Origin: Roseivivax marinus
GTDB taxonomy: Bacteria; Pseudomonadota; Alphaproteobacteria; Rhodobacterales; Rhodobacteraceae
Reading direction: 5' to 3'
DNA: 64,000 bases
Assembly: GCF_900109705.1 (NCBI RefSeq)
Contig: NZ_FOAI01000007.1
Coordinates: 1-64,000 of the forward strand
The stretch's first letter is position 1, and each line of letters begins with the position of its first letter. The position numbers were made by a program, and so were the translations under genes. Under the pieces are notes generated by a model, which worked only from the letters and a program-made list of their open reading frames with translations, searched no databases and was not told the DNA's origin. This document shows positions 7,873-16,394 of this stretch, piece after piece.

Positions 7873-8387
7873 TCTTCCTCCTCCATGAAGAACGTGTTTC
7901 TGAGGATGTAGTCCATCCCCCGCCGCCACGCGGCGTCCGAGTTGTCGCGAATGTCCACGACCCGGCCGCGCACCATCTCGCCGGTCTCGGCGTCGCGCAG
8001 CTGCAGGTTCATGGACAGGATCAGGTTCGAGACCTTCTGCACCTCGCCGACGAGGCTGTAATCGGCGCCAAGCTCGGCAGCGGCGCGGGTGTCGCAGCCA
8101 TAGCACTTGGCCGGGTTCACCACGTTTTTCACCTGCCCCTCGACCTCCGACGTGTCGAGCATCTCCATTCCGCTCGCGGAGAAACGGTCGGTCACCATGG
8201 TCTCCAGCATCTCGATCCGGTCGAGTTCGGCAGGGTCTTCGCCGAGCATTTCGGTCTGCAGCGACTCGTCCAGGTAGGTGATTCCCCAGAACGCGACGGA
8301 CCCCTCGGGCACTGGTTCGCGGGCCGGCTGGGCGGCCGCCGTGGTGGCGATCACAGAAATTAAGAGTGGAGCGAACAGCTTTGACAT
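7869..8387 (-). CDS. DUF3280-family periplasmic protein
   Basis: The 172-residue protein has a signal peptide (MSKLFAPLLISVIATTAAAQ) and the DUF3280 pattern, including CYGCDTRAAAELGADYSLVGEV with a CxxC pair and a hydrophobic strand reminiscent of outer-membrane-associated small proteins. It is the first gene of the reverse operon and is divergent from the TIGR03863 gene, with about 124 bp between the two starts for both promoters. DUF3280 proteins recur in PQQ-dependent alcohol oxidation loci; the function is unknown. Confidence 0.75.
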   Translation of the reverse strand: MSKLFAPLLISVIATTAAAQPAREPVPEGSVAFWGITYLDESLQTEMLGEDPAELDRIEMLETMVTDRFSASGMEMLDTSEVEGQVKNVVNPAKCYGCDTRAAAELGADYSLVGEVQKVSNLILSMNLQLRDAETGEMVRGRVVDIRDNSDAAWRRGMDYILRNTFFMEEEE

Positions 8388-8511
8388 GGCCCGAATGGTG
8401 CGAGTTCGAGGCTTTCGGCGGCAACTGATCCAAAGGTCGGCATTCCCTCCGCGGGGTGCGCTGCCAAGGTCCGGAAAAGGGCCCGGACGAACCGGGGAAC
8501 GGGAGGAAAAT

Positions 8512-9699
8512 GTGCTGAAATTCAATGCGCTGCTTGCTGCGGTGACCGGCATGGTCGTCTGTGCCGGCCCGGCCGCCGCGGTCGACGTGAAGGCGGCCGT
8601 GCTGCGGATCGACTACGACACGCTGCTGCCCATCTCGCGCTACGAGTACCCGGCCGAGGACCTCGGGTTCGCCGGTGCCGCGCTTGCCGATCAGGACAAC
8701 GGGACCACCGGCCAGTTCATGGGCCACACCTTCGAGACCGAGACGGTGGCGGTCGCACCGGACGGGGCCGACAGCGCTCTTGCCGACCTGCTGGAGGGCG
8801 GCACGCGGCTGATCGTCGTGATGGCCGAGGCCGAGGACCTGTTGCGCCTGACCGACGCCGCCGAGGCCGAGGGCGCGCTCGTGTTCAACGCGCTCGCGCA
8901 GGACACGGCGCTGCGGGGCGACCAGTGCCGGGGCAACCTGCTGCACACCGCGCCGTCGAACGCGATGATGGCCGACGCAGTCATGCAGTTCGCGGTCTGG
9001 AAGAAGTGGACGGACCTTTTCCTCGTCGCCGGCTCCAACCCGGAGGACGAGGCGCTCGCCGAGGAATACCGCCGGGCCGCGACCAAGTTCGGCGCCGAGA
9101 TCGTCGAGGAGCGCACCTTCGAGGACACCGGCGGCGCGCGGCGGACCGACTCGGGCCATGTCCTCGTGCAGCGGCAATTGCCGGTCTTCATGCAGGATGC
9201 CGAAGATCATGACGTGGTCATCGCGGCCGATGCGTCGGACGTGTTCGCGGAATACCTGCCCTATCACCTGTGGACGCCGCGCCCGGTCATGGGCTCGGGC
9301 GGTCTGGTCCCGCGCACCATTCACGGCGCGCATGAGGCCTGGGGCGCGACGCAGTTCCAGAATCGGTTCGAGGAACTGGCCAACCGCTACCCCCGCGATG
9401 CCGACTATGATGTCTGGCTCGCGCTGCGGGTTGTGGGCGAGGCCGTGAGCCGCACCGGAAGCGCCGACCCCCAGCAGATCCGCGATTACGCCTTGTCCGA
9501 CGCGTTCGAACTTGGCGCCTTCAAGGGTCAGCCGCTCACGTTCCGCACCTGGAACGGCCAGATGCGCCAGCCGATCCTGCTCTATGACGGGGCGATCACC
9601 GTCAGCGTGAGCCCGCAGGAGGGCTTCCTGCACCAACGCTCGCCGCTCGACTCGATGGGACTCGACCAGCCCGAATCCGCCTGCACCGCCTTCAACTGA
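8512..9699 (+). CDS. ABC-type substrate-binding protein of the PQQ-dependent alcohol dehydrogenase system (TIGR03863)
   Basis: The 395-residue exported protein begins at a GTG after GGGAGG and has a signal peptide (to about residue 24). It has the leucine-binding-protein-like fold of TIGR03863 (VKAAVLRIDYDTLLPISRYE opening; later GAHEAWGATQFQNRF). In many methylotrophs this family sits with a TIGR03866 propeller and its own ATPase and permease, and related genes belong to lanthanide-utilisation (lut-like) clusters. Here the propeller follows directly, but no cognate ATPase or permease is adjacent. The only ABC transporter in the window is the SsuABC-type cassette at 11.1-13.5 kb. Confidence 0.8.
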   Translation: MLKFNALLAAVTGMVVCAGPAAAVDVKAAVLRIDYDTLLPISRYEYPAEDLGFAGAALADQDNGTTGQFMGHTFETETVAVAPDGADSALADLLEGGTRLIVVMAEAEDLLRLTDAAEAEGALVFNALAQDTALRGDQCRGNLLHTAPSNAMMADAVMQFAVWKKWTDLFLVAGSNPEDEALAEEYRRAATKFGAEIVEERTFEDTGGARRTDSGHVLVQRQLPVFMQDAEDHDVVIAADASDVFAEYLPYHLWTPRPVMGSGGLVPRTIHGAHEAWGATQFQNRFEELANRYPRDADYDVWLALRVVGEAVSRTGSADPQQIRDYALSDAFELGAFKGQPLTFRTWNGQMRQPILLYDGAITVSVSPQEGFLHQRSPLDSMGLDQPESACTAFN

Positions 9700-9706
9700 G
9701 GACGAC

Positions 9707-10681
9707 ATGAAACAGCTTCTGCTTTCCGCCGCCCTGACCGCCCTCGCCGCGTCGCCGGCGCTTGCCAACAAGGTCTTCGTCTCGAACGAGCGGGGCAACA
9801 CCGTCACGGTGATCGACAGCGAGACGTGGGAGGTGCTCGAGGAGTTCGACGCCGGAAACCGTCCACGCGGCATCACAATCGCGCCGGATGGCTCCGAGCT
9901 TTATGTCTGTGCGTCCGACGATGATCTCGTGCGTGTCTTCGATCCGGAGACCTACGAGGAACTTCACACGCTGCCCTCCGGACCGGATCCCGAGCTGTTC
10001 GTGATCCATCCATCGGGCAACCCGCTTTACATCGCGAACGAGGACGACAACCTCGTGACCGTCGTGGACACCGAGACGCACGAGGTTCTGGCCGAGGTGC
10101 CCGTGGGCGTGGAGCCCGAGGGCATGGGGATCAGCCCCAACACCCAGTATGTCGTGAACACGTCCGAGACGACGAACATGGCGCACTTCATCAACACGGA
10201 AACCTACGAGATCGAGCACAACCTGCTGGTGGACCAGCGCCCGCGTTACGCGCAGTACACCGCCGACGGCACCCGCCTGTTCGTCTCGTCCGAGATCGGG
10301 GGCACGGTCAGCGTGATGGATATCGCCGAGGACGGCACGCCTACGCTGGTCGAGAAGATCGAGTTCGAGGTGCCGGGGGTGCTGCCCGAATGGCTTCAGC
10401 CCGTCGGCGTGAAGGTGACCGAGGACGGCAGCCGCATCTTCGTGGCCCTCGGGCCCGCAAACCGGGTGGCGGTAATCGACGGCGAGAGCCTCGAAGTGCT
10501 CGACTACATCATCGTCGGCCAGAGGGTCTGGCAGCTCGCCTTCACCCCGGACGAGCGGTACCTCATCACCACCAACGGCAACTCCAACGACATCACCGTG
10601 ATCGATGTAGAGGCCGAGGAGGCGATCCAGACCGTTCAGGTGGGCCAGCAGCCCTGGGGCGTCGTGGTGGCGCCGGACTGA
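9707..10681 (+). CDS. PQQ-dependent catabolism-associated beta-propeller protein (TIGR03866)
   Basis: The 324-residue protein has a signal peptide (to about residue 20) and seven YVTN repeats, the first beginning KVFVSNERGNTVTVIDSETWEV and the last ending in WGVVVAPD. It matches TIGR03866, which accompanies TIGR03863 binding proteins and PQQ enzymes. It starts only 7 bp after the upstream stop, so the two are one transcriptional unit. A periplasmic location is predicted; no enzymatic residues are apparent, and its role (protein partner or metal/cofactor handling) is unknown. Confidence 0.82.
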   Translation: MKQLLLSAALTALAASPALANKVFVSNERGNTVTVIDSETWEVLEEFDAGNRPRGITIAPDGSELYVCASDDDLVRVFDPETYEELHTLPSGPDPELFVIHPSGNPLYIANEDDNLVTVVDTETHEVLAEVPVGVEPEGMGISPNTQYVVNTSETTNMAHFINTETYEIEHNLLVDQRPRYAQYTADGTRLFVSSEIGGTVSVMDIAEDGTPTLVEKIEFEVPGVLPEWLQPVGVKVTEDGSRIFVALGPANRVAVIDGESLEVLDYIIVGQRVWQLAFTPDERYLITTNGNSNDITVIDVEAEEAIQTVQVGQQPWGVVVAPD

Positions 10682-10720
10682 CCCGAGACTTCGATGCGTG
10701 CATGAGGAGGAGACCCGACC

Positions 10721-10984
10721 ATGAAGATACTGATGACCAGCCTCGCGGCTCTCGTGCTTTCCGCGCCGATCGCGTTAGCGCAGGAGGACGACGCTCCGTC
10801 GCAGGACACCGTCGATGCGATCATGACGATGCTCACCGACATGAGCTGCGAGATGGACCCTGACGATATCGAGGTGGAAGACGAGGGCGGCTACGACCTC
10901 GATGACGTGATCTGCCAGGGTGAGGGGCAGATGGACATCGAGCTCGACGACGATCTGAACATCGTCGAACGCCGGATGGAGTGA
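10721..10984 (+). CDS. small acidic exported protein, PepSY-like
   Basis: The 87-residue protein has a signal peptide (to ALAQ, residue 21) followed by a very acidic domain (EDEGGYDLDDVICQGEGQ, then ELDDDLNIVERRME) that resembles a single PepSY repeat. Two cysteines (SCEMD and DVICQ) could form a disulfide. A strong AGGAGGAGA lies ahead of the ATG. The many Asp/Glu side chains suggest cation binding, which in a xox locus makes a lanthanide or calcium role thinkable, but this is speculative. It lies between the propeller gene and the ABC cassette. Confidence 0.7.
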   Translation: MKILMTSLAALVLSAPIALAQEDDAPSQDTVDAIMTMLTDMSCEMDPDDIEVEDEGGYDLDDVICQGEGQMDIELDDDLNIVERRME

Positions 10985-11057
10985 TCCCGGCCCGCTGCGC
11001 CCCGACCATCGTCTACTCGACGAAAGTCGGAGGCGGCCTCAGGTTTCGGACAGGAGA

Positions 11058-11083
11058 CGCCGCGGGCGATCGGCCCCGCGGCG
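11058..11083 (+). other. hairpin in the leader of the ABC binding-protein gene
   Basis: CGCCGCGGG (11058-11066) and CCCGCGGCG (11075-11083) form a 9-bp stem immediately before the GGGAGGAG ribosome-binding site of the gene at 11099. It could end upstream transcripts or modulate translation; no U-run is present. Confidence 0.4.
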
Positions 11084-11098
11084 AAGGGAGGAGAGACC

Positions 11099-12073
11099 AT
11101 GAGACAGACACGTTTCGCGGCCCCGCTGGCCGCTGCACTCGCTTTCGCGCTGCCCGCGTTCGCGCAGGACGACATGCCCACGATCCGCGCCGCCGTCCTC
11201 GAGATAGGCACGGTGAACTGGGAACTTGCGACGATCACCGAGAATAACCTGGACGAGAAGCACGGCTTCGAACTCGAGGTGCAGCCCTTCGCCGACAACG
11301 GCGCGACCCGCGTCGCGGTCGAGGGGGGCGAGGCCGACATGGCCGTGGCCGACTGGATCTGGGTCGCGCGCCAGCGCGCGGCCGGCAAGGATTACGTCTA
11401 CATTCCGTATTCCAAGGCCGTGGGCGCGCTGCTGGTGCCCGAAGGCAGCGAGGCGCAGTCGCTTGCGGACCTTTCCGGCGGCCAGGTCGGCATCGCCGGA
11501 GGCCCGCTCGACAAGTCGTGGCTGATCCTGCGCGCCTATGCCCAACAGGAAGAGGACTTCGACCTCGCCGCCGAGACCGAACAGGTCTACGGCGCGCCGC
11601 CTCTGATCTTCAAGAACGGGCTCTCGGGCGACGTCGACGGCGCAATCAACTACTGGCATTTCCTCGCCAAGATGAAGGCTGGCGGCATGCGCGAACTGGT
11701 GAATGTCGAGGATGCGGCCGTGGCTCTGGGCCTGAATCCCGAAACGCCTCTGCTCGGCTACTTCATGAAGGAGGAGTTCATCGCCGAGAACCCGGACATC
11801 GCGCAGAAGTTCTACGACGCGAGCCAGGAGGCCAAGGCGCTTCTCGCCGAAAGCCCGGAGGAATGGGAAAAGCTGCGCCCCCGGATGAACGCCGCCGACG
11901 ATGCCCAGTTCGAGCAACTCAAGGCCGACTGGCTGGCCGGTGCGCCCGAGCGCGGCCCGATCGACGTGGAGGGGGCGAGCGCCTTCCTCGCGCTGATGCA
12001 CGATCTCGGCGGGTCCGAGCTGGTCGGCGAAGCGACGGAGTTGCCTGACGGCCTCTTCGCGGACGTGGAGTGA
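11099..12073 (+). CDS. ABC transporter substrate-binding protein, SsuA/ThiY-like
   Basis: The 324-residue exported protein (signal peptide to AFAQ, residue 23) has the type-2 periplasmic binding fold of the SsuA/NMT1 group (IRAAVLEIGTVNWELATITE opening, GGEADMAVADWIWVARQRA, LSGGQVGIAGGPLDKSW). These proteins deliver sulfonates, pyrimidines, metals or related small solutes to an SsuBC-type importer. The permease and ATPase genes follow immediately. The substrate cannot be read from the sequence; the location beside xoxF suggests something used with alcohol oxidation. A strong GGGAGGAGAG precedes the ATG. Confidence 0.82.
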   Translation: MRQTRFAAPLAAALAFALPAFAQDDMPTIRAAVLEIGTVNWELATITENNLDEKHGFELEVQPFADNGATRVAVEGGEADMAVADWIWVARQRAAGKDYVYIPYSKAVGALLVPEGSEAQSLADLSGGQVGIAGGPLDKSWLILRAYAQQEEDFDLAAETEQVYGAPPLIFKNGLSGDVDGAINYWHFLAKMKAGGMRELVNVEDAAVALGLNPETPLLGYFMKEEFIAENPDIAQKFYDASQEAKALLAESPEEWEKLRPRMNAADDAQFEQLKADWLAGAPERGPIDVEGASAFLALMHDLGGSELVGEATELPDGLFADVE

Positions 12074-12083
12074 TCGGTGGCGC

Positions 12084-12833
12084 ATGACCGATACGCGCGT
12101 TGTCACGACACTCTCGCTGCTCGGTCTGCTGGTCCTCTGGGTCGTCGCGGCGGCGCTGACCGCCGATCCGCAGATCCTGCCCTCGCCGGTCTCTCTGATC
12201 GGGCCGTTCTGGCAGGAGCTGCGGTCGGGGCAGTTGCTCTATCACCTGTCGCAGACCCTGATCCGCGTGATCTGGGCCTTCGCACTGGCGATGATCCTCG
12301 GGCTGGCGCTGGGCCTTGCCATGGGCCGGTCGGAGCGGCTGAACCGCTGGCTCGATCCGTGGCTGGTGGTGTTCCTGAACCTGCCCGCGCTGGTTCTGAT
12401 CGTGCTGTGCTATCTGTGGATCGGCCTGAACGAGACGGCGGCGATCGTCGCGGTCACGCTCAACAAGGTGCCGAACGTCACGACCGTGATCCGCGAGGGT
12501 GCGCGGGCCACGGACCCGGATCTCGACGCGATGGCGCAGGTCTATCGGATGTCGTTGCTTGCCCGGCTTCGCCACGTCACGCTGCCGCAACTCGCGCCCT
12601 TCATCGCGGGCGCGGCGCGCTCGGGCGTGGCGGTGATCTGGAAGATCGTGCTGGTGGTCGAGTTCCTCGGCCGCTCGTCCGGCATCGGCTTCAAGATCCA
12701 CATGTTTTTTCAGCTCTTCGACGTGGCGATGGTGCTGGTCTACGCGCTGTCGTTCATTGCCGTGATGCTGGTGGTCGAATGGGCGATCCTGCAACCGTGG
12801 GAGCGGCGCGTGCGGCGCTGGCGGACGGCATGA
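12084..12833 (+). CDS. ABC transporter permease, SsuC-like
   Basis: The 249-residue inner-membrane protein has about six transmembrane segments and the inner-membrane-component signature of binding-protein-dependent permeases (EGARATDPDLDAMAQVYRMS followed by LPQLAPFIAGAARSG, the EAA loop that docks on the ATPase). It resembles SsuC/TauC. It starts 10 bp after the binding-protein stop, and its own stop overlaps the ATPase start (ATGA). The trio forms a complete importer. Confidence 0.87.
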   Translation: MTDTRVVTTLSLLGLLVLWVVAAALTADPQILPSPVSLIGPFWQELRSGQLLYHLSQTLIRVIWAFALAMILGLALGLAMGRSERLNRWLDPWLVVFLNLPALVLIVLCYLWIGLNETAAIVAVTLNKVPNVTTVIREGARATDPDLDAMAQVYRMSLLARLRHVTLPQLAPFIAGAARSGVAVIWKIVLVVEFLGRSSGIGFKIHMFFQLFDVAMVLVYALSFIAVMLVVEWAILQPWERRVRRWRTA

Positions 12834-13453
12834 TCCGGGTCAACGTGCGTTCCAAGCGGTTCGGCGGCACCGAGGTCCTCGGCCCCGTCGCCTTCGAGAT
12901 CGCCGACGGCGAGACGGTAGCCATCCTTGGTCCTTCGGGCATCGGCAAGTCCACCCTGCTGCGCATCGTCGCCGGGATCGACACCGATTTCGAGGGCCGC
13001 GTCGAGCGCCCCGAGCGCATGGCCATCGTGTTCCAGGAGCCGACGCTGTTGCCGTGGCGCACGGCGCTGGCCAACCTGACGCTGATCCACCCGGAATTGC
13101 CCGAGGCCGACGCCCGCCGGATGCTCGATCGCGTGGGGATCGCCGAGCGCGCGGACGCCTTCCCGACGCAGATGTCGCTGGGCCAGCAGCGACGGCTGGC
13201 GCTGGCCCGGGCCTTCGCCGGGCAGCCCGAGCTTCTGATCATGGACGAGCCGTTCGTGTCGCTCGATCCGGCGACGGCGGACACCATGCTCGGCCTGACC
13301 GAGGACCTGATTGCCGAGGCGCGTCCCGCGACGCTCTTCGTCACCCATGCGCGCAGCGAGGCCGAACGGCTGGCGACCCGCGTGCTGGAACTCGGGGGAC
13401 GGCCCGCGCGGCTGCTCCCGGCACCAAGCGACCCAAAGGGAGGATCATCTTGA
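12830..13453 (+). CDS. ABC transporter ATP-binding protein, SsuB-like
   Basis: This 207-residue ATPase shows Walker A GPSGIGKS (residues 34-41), Q-loop VFQEPTLLPW, signature LGQQRRLALARAF, Walker B LLIMDEPFVSLD and the switch His in VTHAR. It powers the SsuABC-type importer encoded just upstream. The ATG overlaps the permease stop. The stop codon overlaps the TTG start of the following exported protein, so all four genes are coupled. The signature loop is LGQQ rather than the commoner LSGGQ, a tolerated variant in SsuB/TauB relatives. Confidence 0.9.
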   Translation: MIRVNVRSKRFGGTEVLGPVAFEIADGETVAILGPSGIGKSTLLRIVAGIDTDFEGRVERPERMAIVFQEPTLLPWRTALANLTLIHPELPEADARRMLDRVGIAERADAFPTQMSLGQQRRLALARAFAGQPELLIMDEPFVSLDPATADTMLGLTEDLIAEARPATLFVTHARSEAERLATRVLELGGRPARLLPAPSDPKGGSS

Positions 13454-13881
13454 AACGATTTGCACTGACCGCCGCCGCCGCGCTGATCGGCACCGCCGCC
13501 TCGGCACACGATTTCGGTTTTGCCGGCATCCTGTCCAACACCAACCAGGGCGAGGAACTCCCGACCCTGATCCTGGCTACGGGGCAGCCGGTCGCGGAGG
13601 GGCCGATCACGCTGGAATCGGGCAAGGTCTACGAGCTCGAGATCGAGGCCGACGGCTCCGCCGAGCTTGCGCTTACCGGGCCGGCCTTCTTCCGGAACGT
13701 CTGGGTGAACGAAGTCGTGATCAACGGGCTCGAGGTGCGTCCCTTCGGCCTTGAAAGCGTGGAGTTCGACCAGGCCGGCACGATGGAGATCGAGTTCATC
13801 GCGATCCGTCCGGGCCAGTATGAGCTGAAGATCCCCGGCTCCACCGGTGACAGTCAGCGGGTGCAGATCACCATCCAGTAA
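13450..13881 (+). CDS. small exported beta-rich (cupredoxin-like) protein coupled to the ABC transporter
   Basis: The 143-residue protein starts at a TTG overlapping the ATPase stop (TTGA) with GGGAGG upstream. It has a signal peptide cut near ASAHDF. The mature part (VYELEIEADGSAELALTG, FRNVWVNEVVINGLE, GTMEIEFIAIRPGQYELKI) looks like a cupredoxin-type beta-sandwich, but the usual His-Cys-His-Met copper ligands are not all present; there is no cysteine. It is probably a periplasmic accessory of the importer or of the xox system. No function is known. Tight coupling to the ATPase is the main clue. Confidence 0.7.
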   Translation: MKRFALTAAAALIGTAASAHDFGFAGILSNTNQGEELPTLILATGQPVAEGPITLESGKVYELEIEADGSAELALTGPAFFRNVWVNEVVINGLEVRPFGLESVEFDQAGTMEIEFIAIRPGQYELKIPGSTGDSQRVQITIQ

Positions 13882-14044
13882 CGCCTGCGGGCAACCGTTC
13901 GCCCGTATCAGCATTGCGCGTCGCACAGGCCGGGCTTGCGCGCGCGCATCTTGCCGCACCCCGGGGCAAGGGTCAGGTTCGCGCTAACGCCGCGCCGCGG
14001 CACGCCACCCGAGATCCGACGACTCACCCGCCCCGGAGGCCGCC

Positions 14045-15235
14045 ATGACCACCGAACCGACGACCCGTCTTGCGCCCACGCTCATCGCGCTGGGCCTCGG
14101 CGCCTTTGCCATCGGCGTGTCCGAGTTCGCGGCGATGGGCCTTCTGCCTTACTACGCCGACGGCTTCGGCGTGTCCGAGCCCGCCGCCGGCCATGCCATC
14201 AGCGGCTATGCTCTGGGCGTGGTGATCGGCGCGCCGGTGCTGGCGGTGCTCCTGGCGCGCTTCCCGCGCAAGGCGGTTCTGGCGAGCCTGATCGCGGTCT
14301 TCGGCATTGCGAACCTGCTGGGCGCGATTGCCCCGTCGATGAACCTCCTGACCACCACCCGCGTTCTGTCGGGCTTGCCCCACGGCGCTTATCTCGGCAT
14401 CGCCATGCTGTTCGCCGCGGACCTTCTGCCCAAGGGGCAGCGCGCCAAGGGGGTGGCCCGCGTGCTTCTCGGCCTGACGCTCGCGAACGTGATCGGCGTG
14501 CCGCTCGCCTCGGCCATCGGGCAGAGCATAGGCTGGCGTTCGCTCTTCGTCATCGTCGCGGTGCTTGCGGCGGCGTCGGCCACGATGATCCTGCGCGTGG
14601 CACCAGACCCGGCCCCGGCGGAGGGCGCGAGCCCCATGCGCGAACTGGCCGCGCTGAAAAACCGTGCGGTCTGGCTCACGCTGGCCGTGGGGGCCGTGGG
14701 CTTTGGCGGCGTGTTCGCAGCCTATTCCTACTTCTCGGCCGCGATGATCGAATCCGCCAGCGCCCCCGCCTGGGCGATCCCGCTGGGCCTGTCCGCCTTC
14801 GGGGTCGGGGCCACCTTCGGCAACGAAATCGCAGGCCGGCTGGCCTCGTGGTCGCGCATGGGCGGCACGCTGGTTCTGCTGTCCGGCATGGTCGCGACGA
14901 CGCTGCTTTATGCCGCCGTGATGGGGAACTGGCCGCTCATGGTCCTGTCGATCCTGCTGCTGGGCTCGACCGCGGGTCTGGTGGTGCCGCTGCAAATGCG
15001 GCTGATGGACGTGGCAGGCGAGGCGCAGACCCTCGCCGCCGCCCTCAATCACGCGGCATTCAACTTCGCCAACGCGCTCGGACCGTTCGCGGCGGGGCTC
15101 GCCCTGTCGGCCGGCATGGGCTGGAGCGCCACGGGCCTCGTCGGGGCTACGCTGTCGGCGCTGGGCATCGTCGTGCTGGCAATCGCCTGGACCGACGGCA
15201 AGCGGCAGGGCGGCCTGGCCGTCCCTGCCGAGTGA
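14045..15235 (+). CDS. MFS transporter, arabinose-efflux/Bcr type
   Basis: The 396-residue protein has twelve predicted transmembrane helices and the sugar-efflux/DHA1 family pattern (LGLGAFAIGVSEFAAMGLLP at helix 1; RVLSGLPHGAYLGIAMLFAADLLP in the loop 4-5 region). It likely exports a small drug, sugar or amino-acid derivative by proton antiport; the substrate is not predictable. It is preceded by a 163-bp gap without a recognisable feature and is convergent with lrgB (7 bp between stops). It does not appear to belong to the xox unit. Confidence 0.85.
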   Translation: MTTEPTTRLAPTLIALGLGAFAIGVSEFAAMGLLPYYADGFGVSEPAAGHAISGYALGVVIGAPVLAVLLARFPRKAVLASLIAVFGIANLLGAIAPSMNLLTTTRVLSGLPHGAYLGIAMLFAADLLPKGQRAKGVARVLLGLTLANVIGVPLASAIGQSIGWRSLFVIVAVLAAASATMILRVAPDPAPAEGASPMRELAALKNRAVWLTLAVGAVGFGGVFAAYSYFSAAMIESASAPAWAIPLGLSAFGVGATFGNEIAGRLASWSRMGGTLVLLSGMVATTLLYAAVMGNWPLMVLSILLLGSTAGLVVPLQMRLMDVAGEAQTLAAALNHAAFNFANALGPFAAGLALSAGMGWSATGLVGATLSALGIVVLAIAWTDGKRQGGLAVPAE

Positions 15236-15242
15236 CACGCGA

Positions 15243-15959
15243 CTAGAGAAGCAGGCCCACCACGAGAGGGGCGAGGATCGCGGTCAGCACCGCGTTCAGC
15301 CCCATCCCGATCCCCGAGAATGCCCCGGCGGTCGAGTGCACGCGGAACGCCTGCGCGGTCCCGATCCCGTGCGCGGCCACGCCCACCGCAAAGCCGCGCG
15401 CGCGCCAGTCCCGGATGCCGAGCGCGTTCAGCATCGGCGTGGCAACGACCGCGCCCGTGATCCCCGTGAGGATGACCAGAACCGCCGTCAGTGACGGTTG
15501 GCCGCCCACCGCCTCGCTGACGCCGAGGGCGACGGGGGCGGTGGCCGACTTCGGCGCAAGGGACACCAATACCTCTCCCCGCACGCCGAGCGCCCAGGCG
15601 ATCCCCAGCGCCGAGAAGATCGCGGTCAGCGACCCGGCCACCAGAGCCGCCGCCATGGGCAGCAGCGAGGCCCGCACCCGCGCGAGGTTGTCGTAGAGCG
15701 GCAGCGCCAGCGCCACCGTTGCCGGGCCGAGCATGAAGTGCACGAACTGCGCGCCCTCGAAATAGGTGGCATAGGGCGTTCCGGTGGCGGTCAGAAGGGC
15801 CGCCAGCAGGATCACCGCGATCAGCACCGGGTTGGCGAGGGGATGCCGTCCGGCCATCTCGGACAGGCGTTCGGCCGCGATGTAAGCTAGCAGAGTGGCG
15901 GTGAGCCAAAGCATGGGATCGCGTGCGAGGTAGGACCACAGGTCGACGGCTTCATCCAT
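15243..15959 (-). CDS. lrgB: LrgB family membrane protein
   Basis: The 238-residue membrane protein has about seven helices and the LrgB/CidB signature (LGPATVALALPLYDNLA; LGVSEAVGGQPSLTAVLVILTG; GIGTAQAFRV). LrgB acts with the holin-like LrgA; proposed roles are control of murein hydrolase release or export of small metabolites such as glycolate or pyruvate. Its start overlaps the lrgA stop by 8 nt, confirming the usual LrgAB pair. It lies between the xox region and the photosynthesis genes with no obvious link to either. Confidence 0.9.
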   Translation of the reverse strand: MDEAVDLWSYLARDPMLWLTATLLAYIAAERLSEMAGRHPLANPVLIAVILLAALLTATGTPYATYFEGAQFVHFMLGPATVALALPLYDNLARVRASLLPMAAALVAGSLTAIFSALGIAWALGVRGEVLVSLAPKSATAPVALGVSEAVGGQPSLTAVLVILTGITGAVVATPMLNALGIRDWRARGFAVGVAAHGIGTAQAFRVHSTAGAFSGIGMGLNAVLTAILAPLVVGLLL

Positions 15960-16323
15960 CGGAGGGCTCCTCCGCGGCCTCGGAACCGGTCAGCTGCGCG
16001 ACCGCGAGAAAGGCGAAGACCCCCGCAAGGATCGCCAGCACCGTGCTGCCCACCAGCGCGGCCAGAAGCGCCGGCCCGTCCGCGCCGAACGTCGTCAGGT
16101 GCGCGGTCACGCCCACGCCCGCCGGCACGAAGAGAAGCGACAGGTGCCCCAGAAGCCCGCGGCAGGTCTCGCGCATCCGGTCGGCCACCGCGGGACGCAG
16201 CGCGAAGAGCGCGAACAGCCCGGCAAGCCCGAGAACAGGCCCCGGCACCGTGAGGCCGAGCCCGCGCGCAAGGGTCTCTCCCGCAAGCTGAAAGACGAGC
16301 AGAACGGCGATGTTGCGGATCAT
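15952..16323 (-). CDS. lrgA: LrgA/CidA holin-like protein
   Basis: The 123-residue protein has four transmembrane segments and the LrgA pattern (LTVPGPVLGLAGLFALFALRP, then LSLLFVPAGVGVTAHL). It is the first gene of the lrgAB pair and overlaps lrgB. A 71-bp gap separates it from the crtC stop on the same strand, so read-through from crtDC is possible. Confidence 0.88.
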   Translation of the reverse strand: MIRNIAVLLVFQLAGETLARGLGLTVPGPVLGLAGLFALFALRPAVADRMRETCRGLLGHLSLLFVPAGVGVTAHLTTFGADGPALLAALVGSTVLAILAGVFAFLAVAQLTGSEAAEEPSDG

Positions 16324-16394
16324 GGAGCCTCCCCGGTGCGGTGCCCGGCCACGCTAGCGGCCCGGACGCGGGGCGCAAGCGGCGCTGGCCGCAC

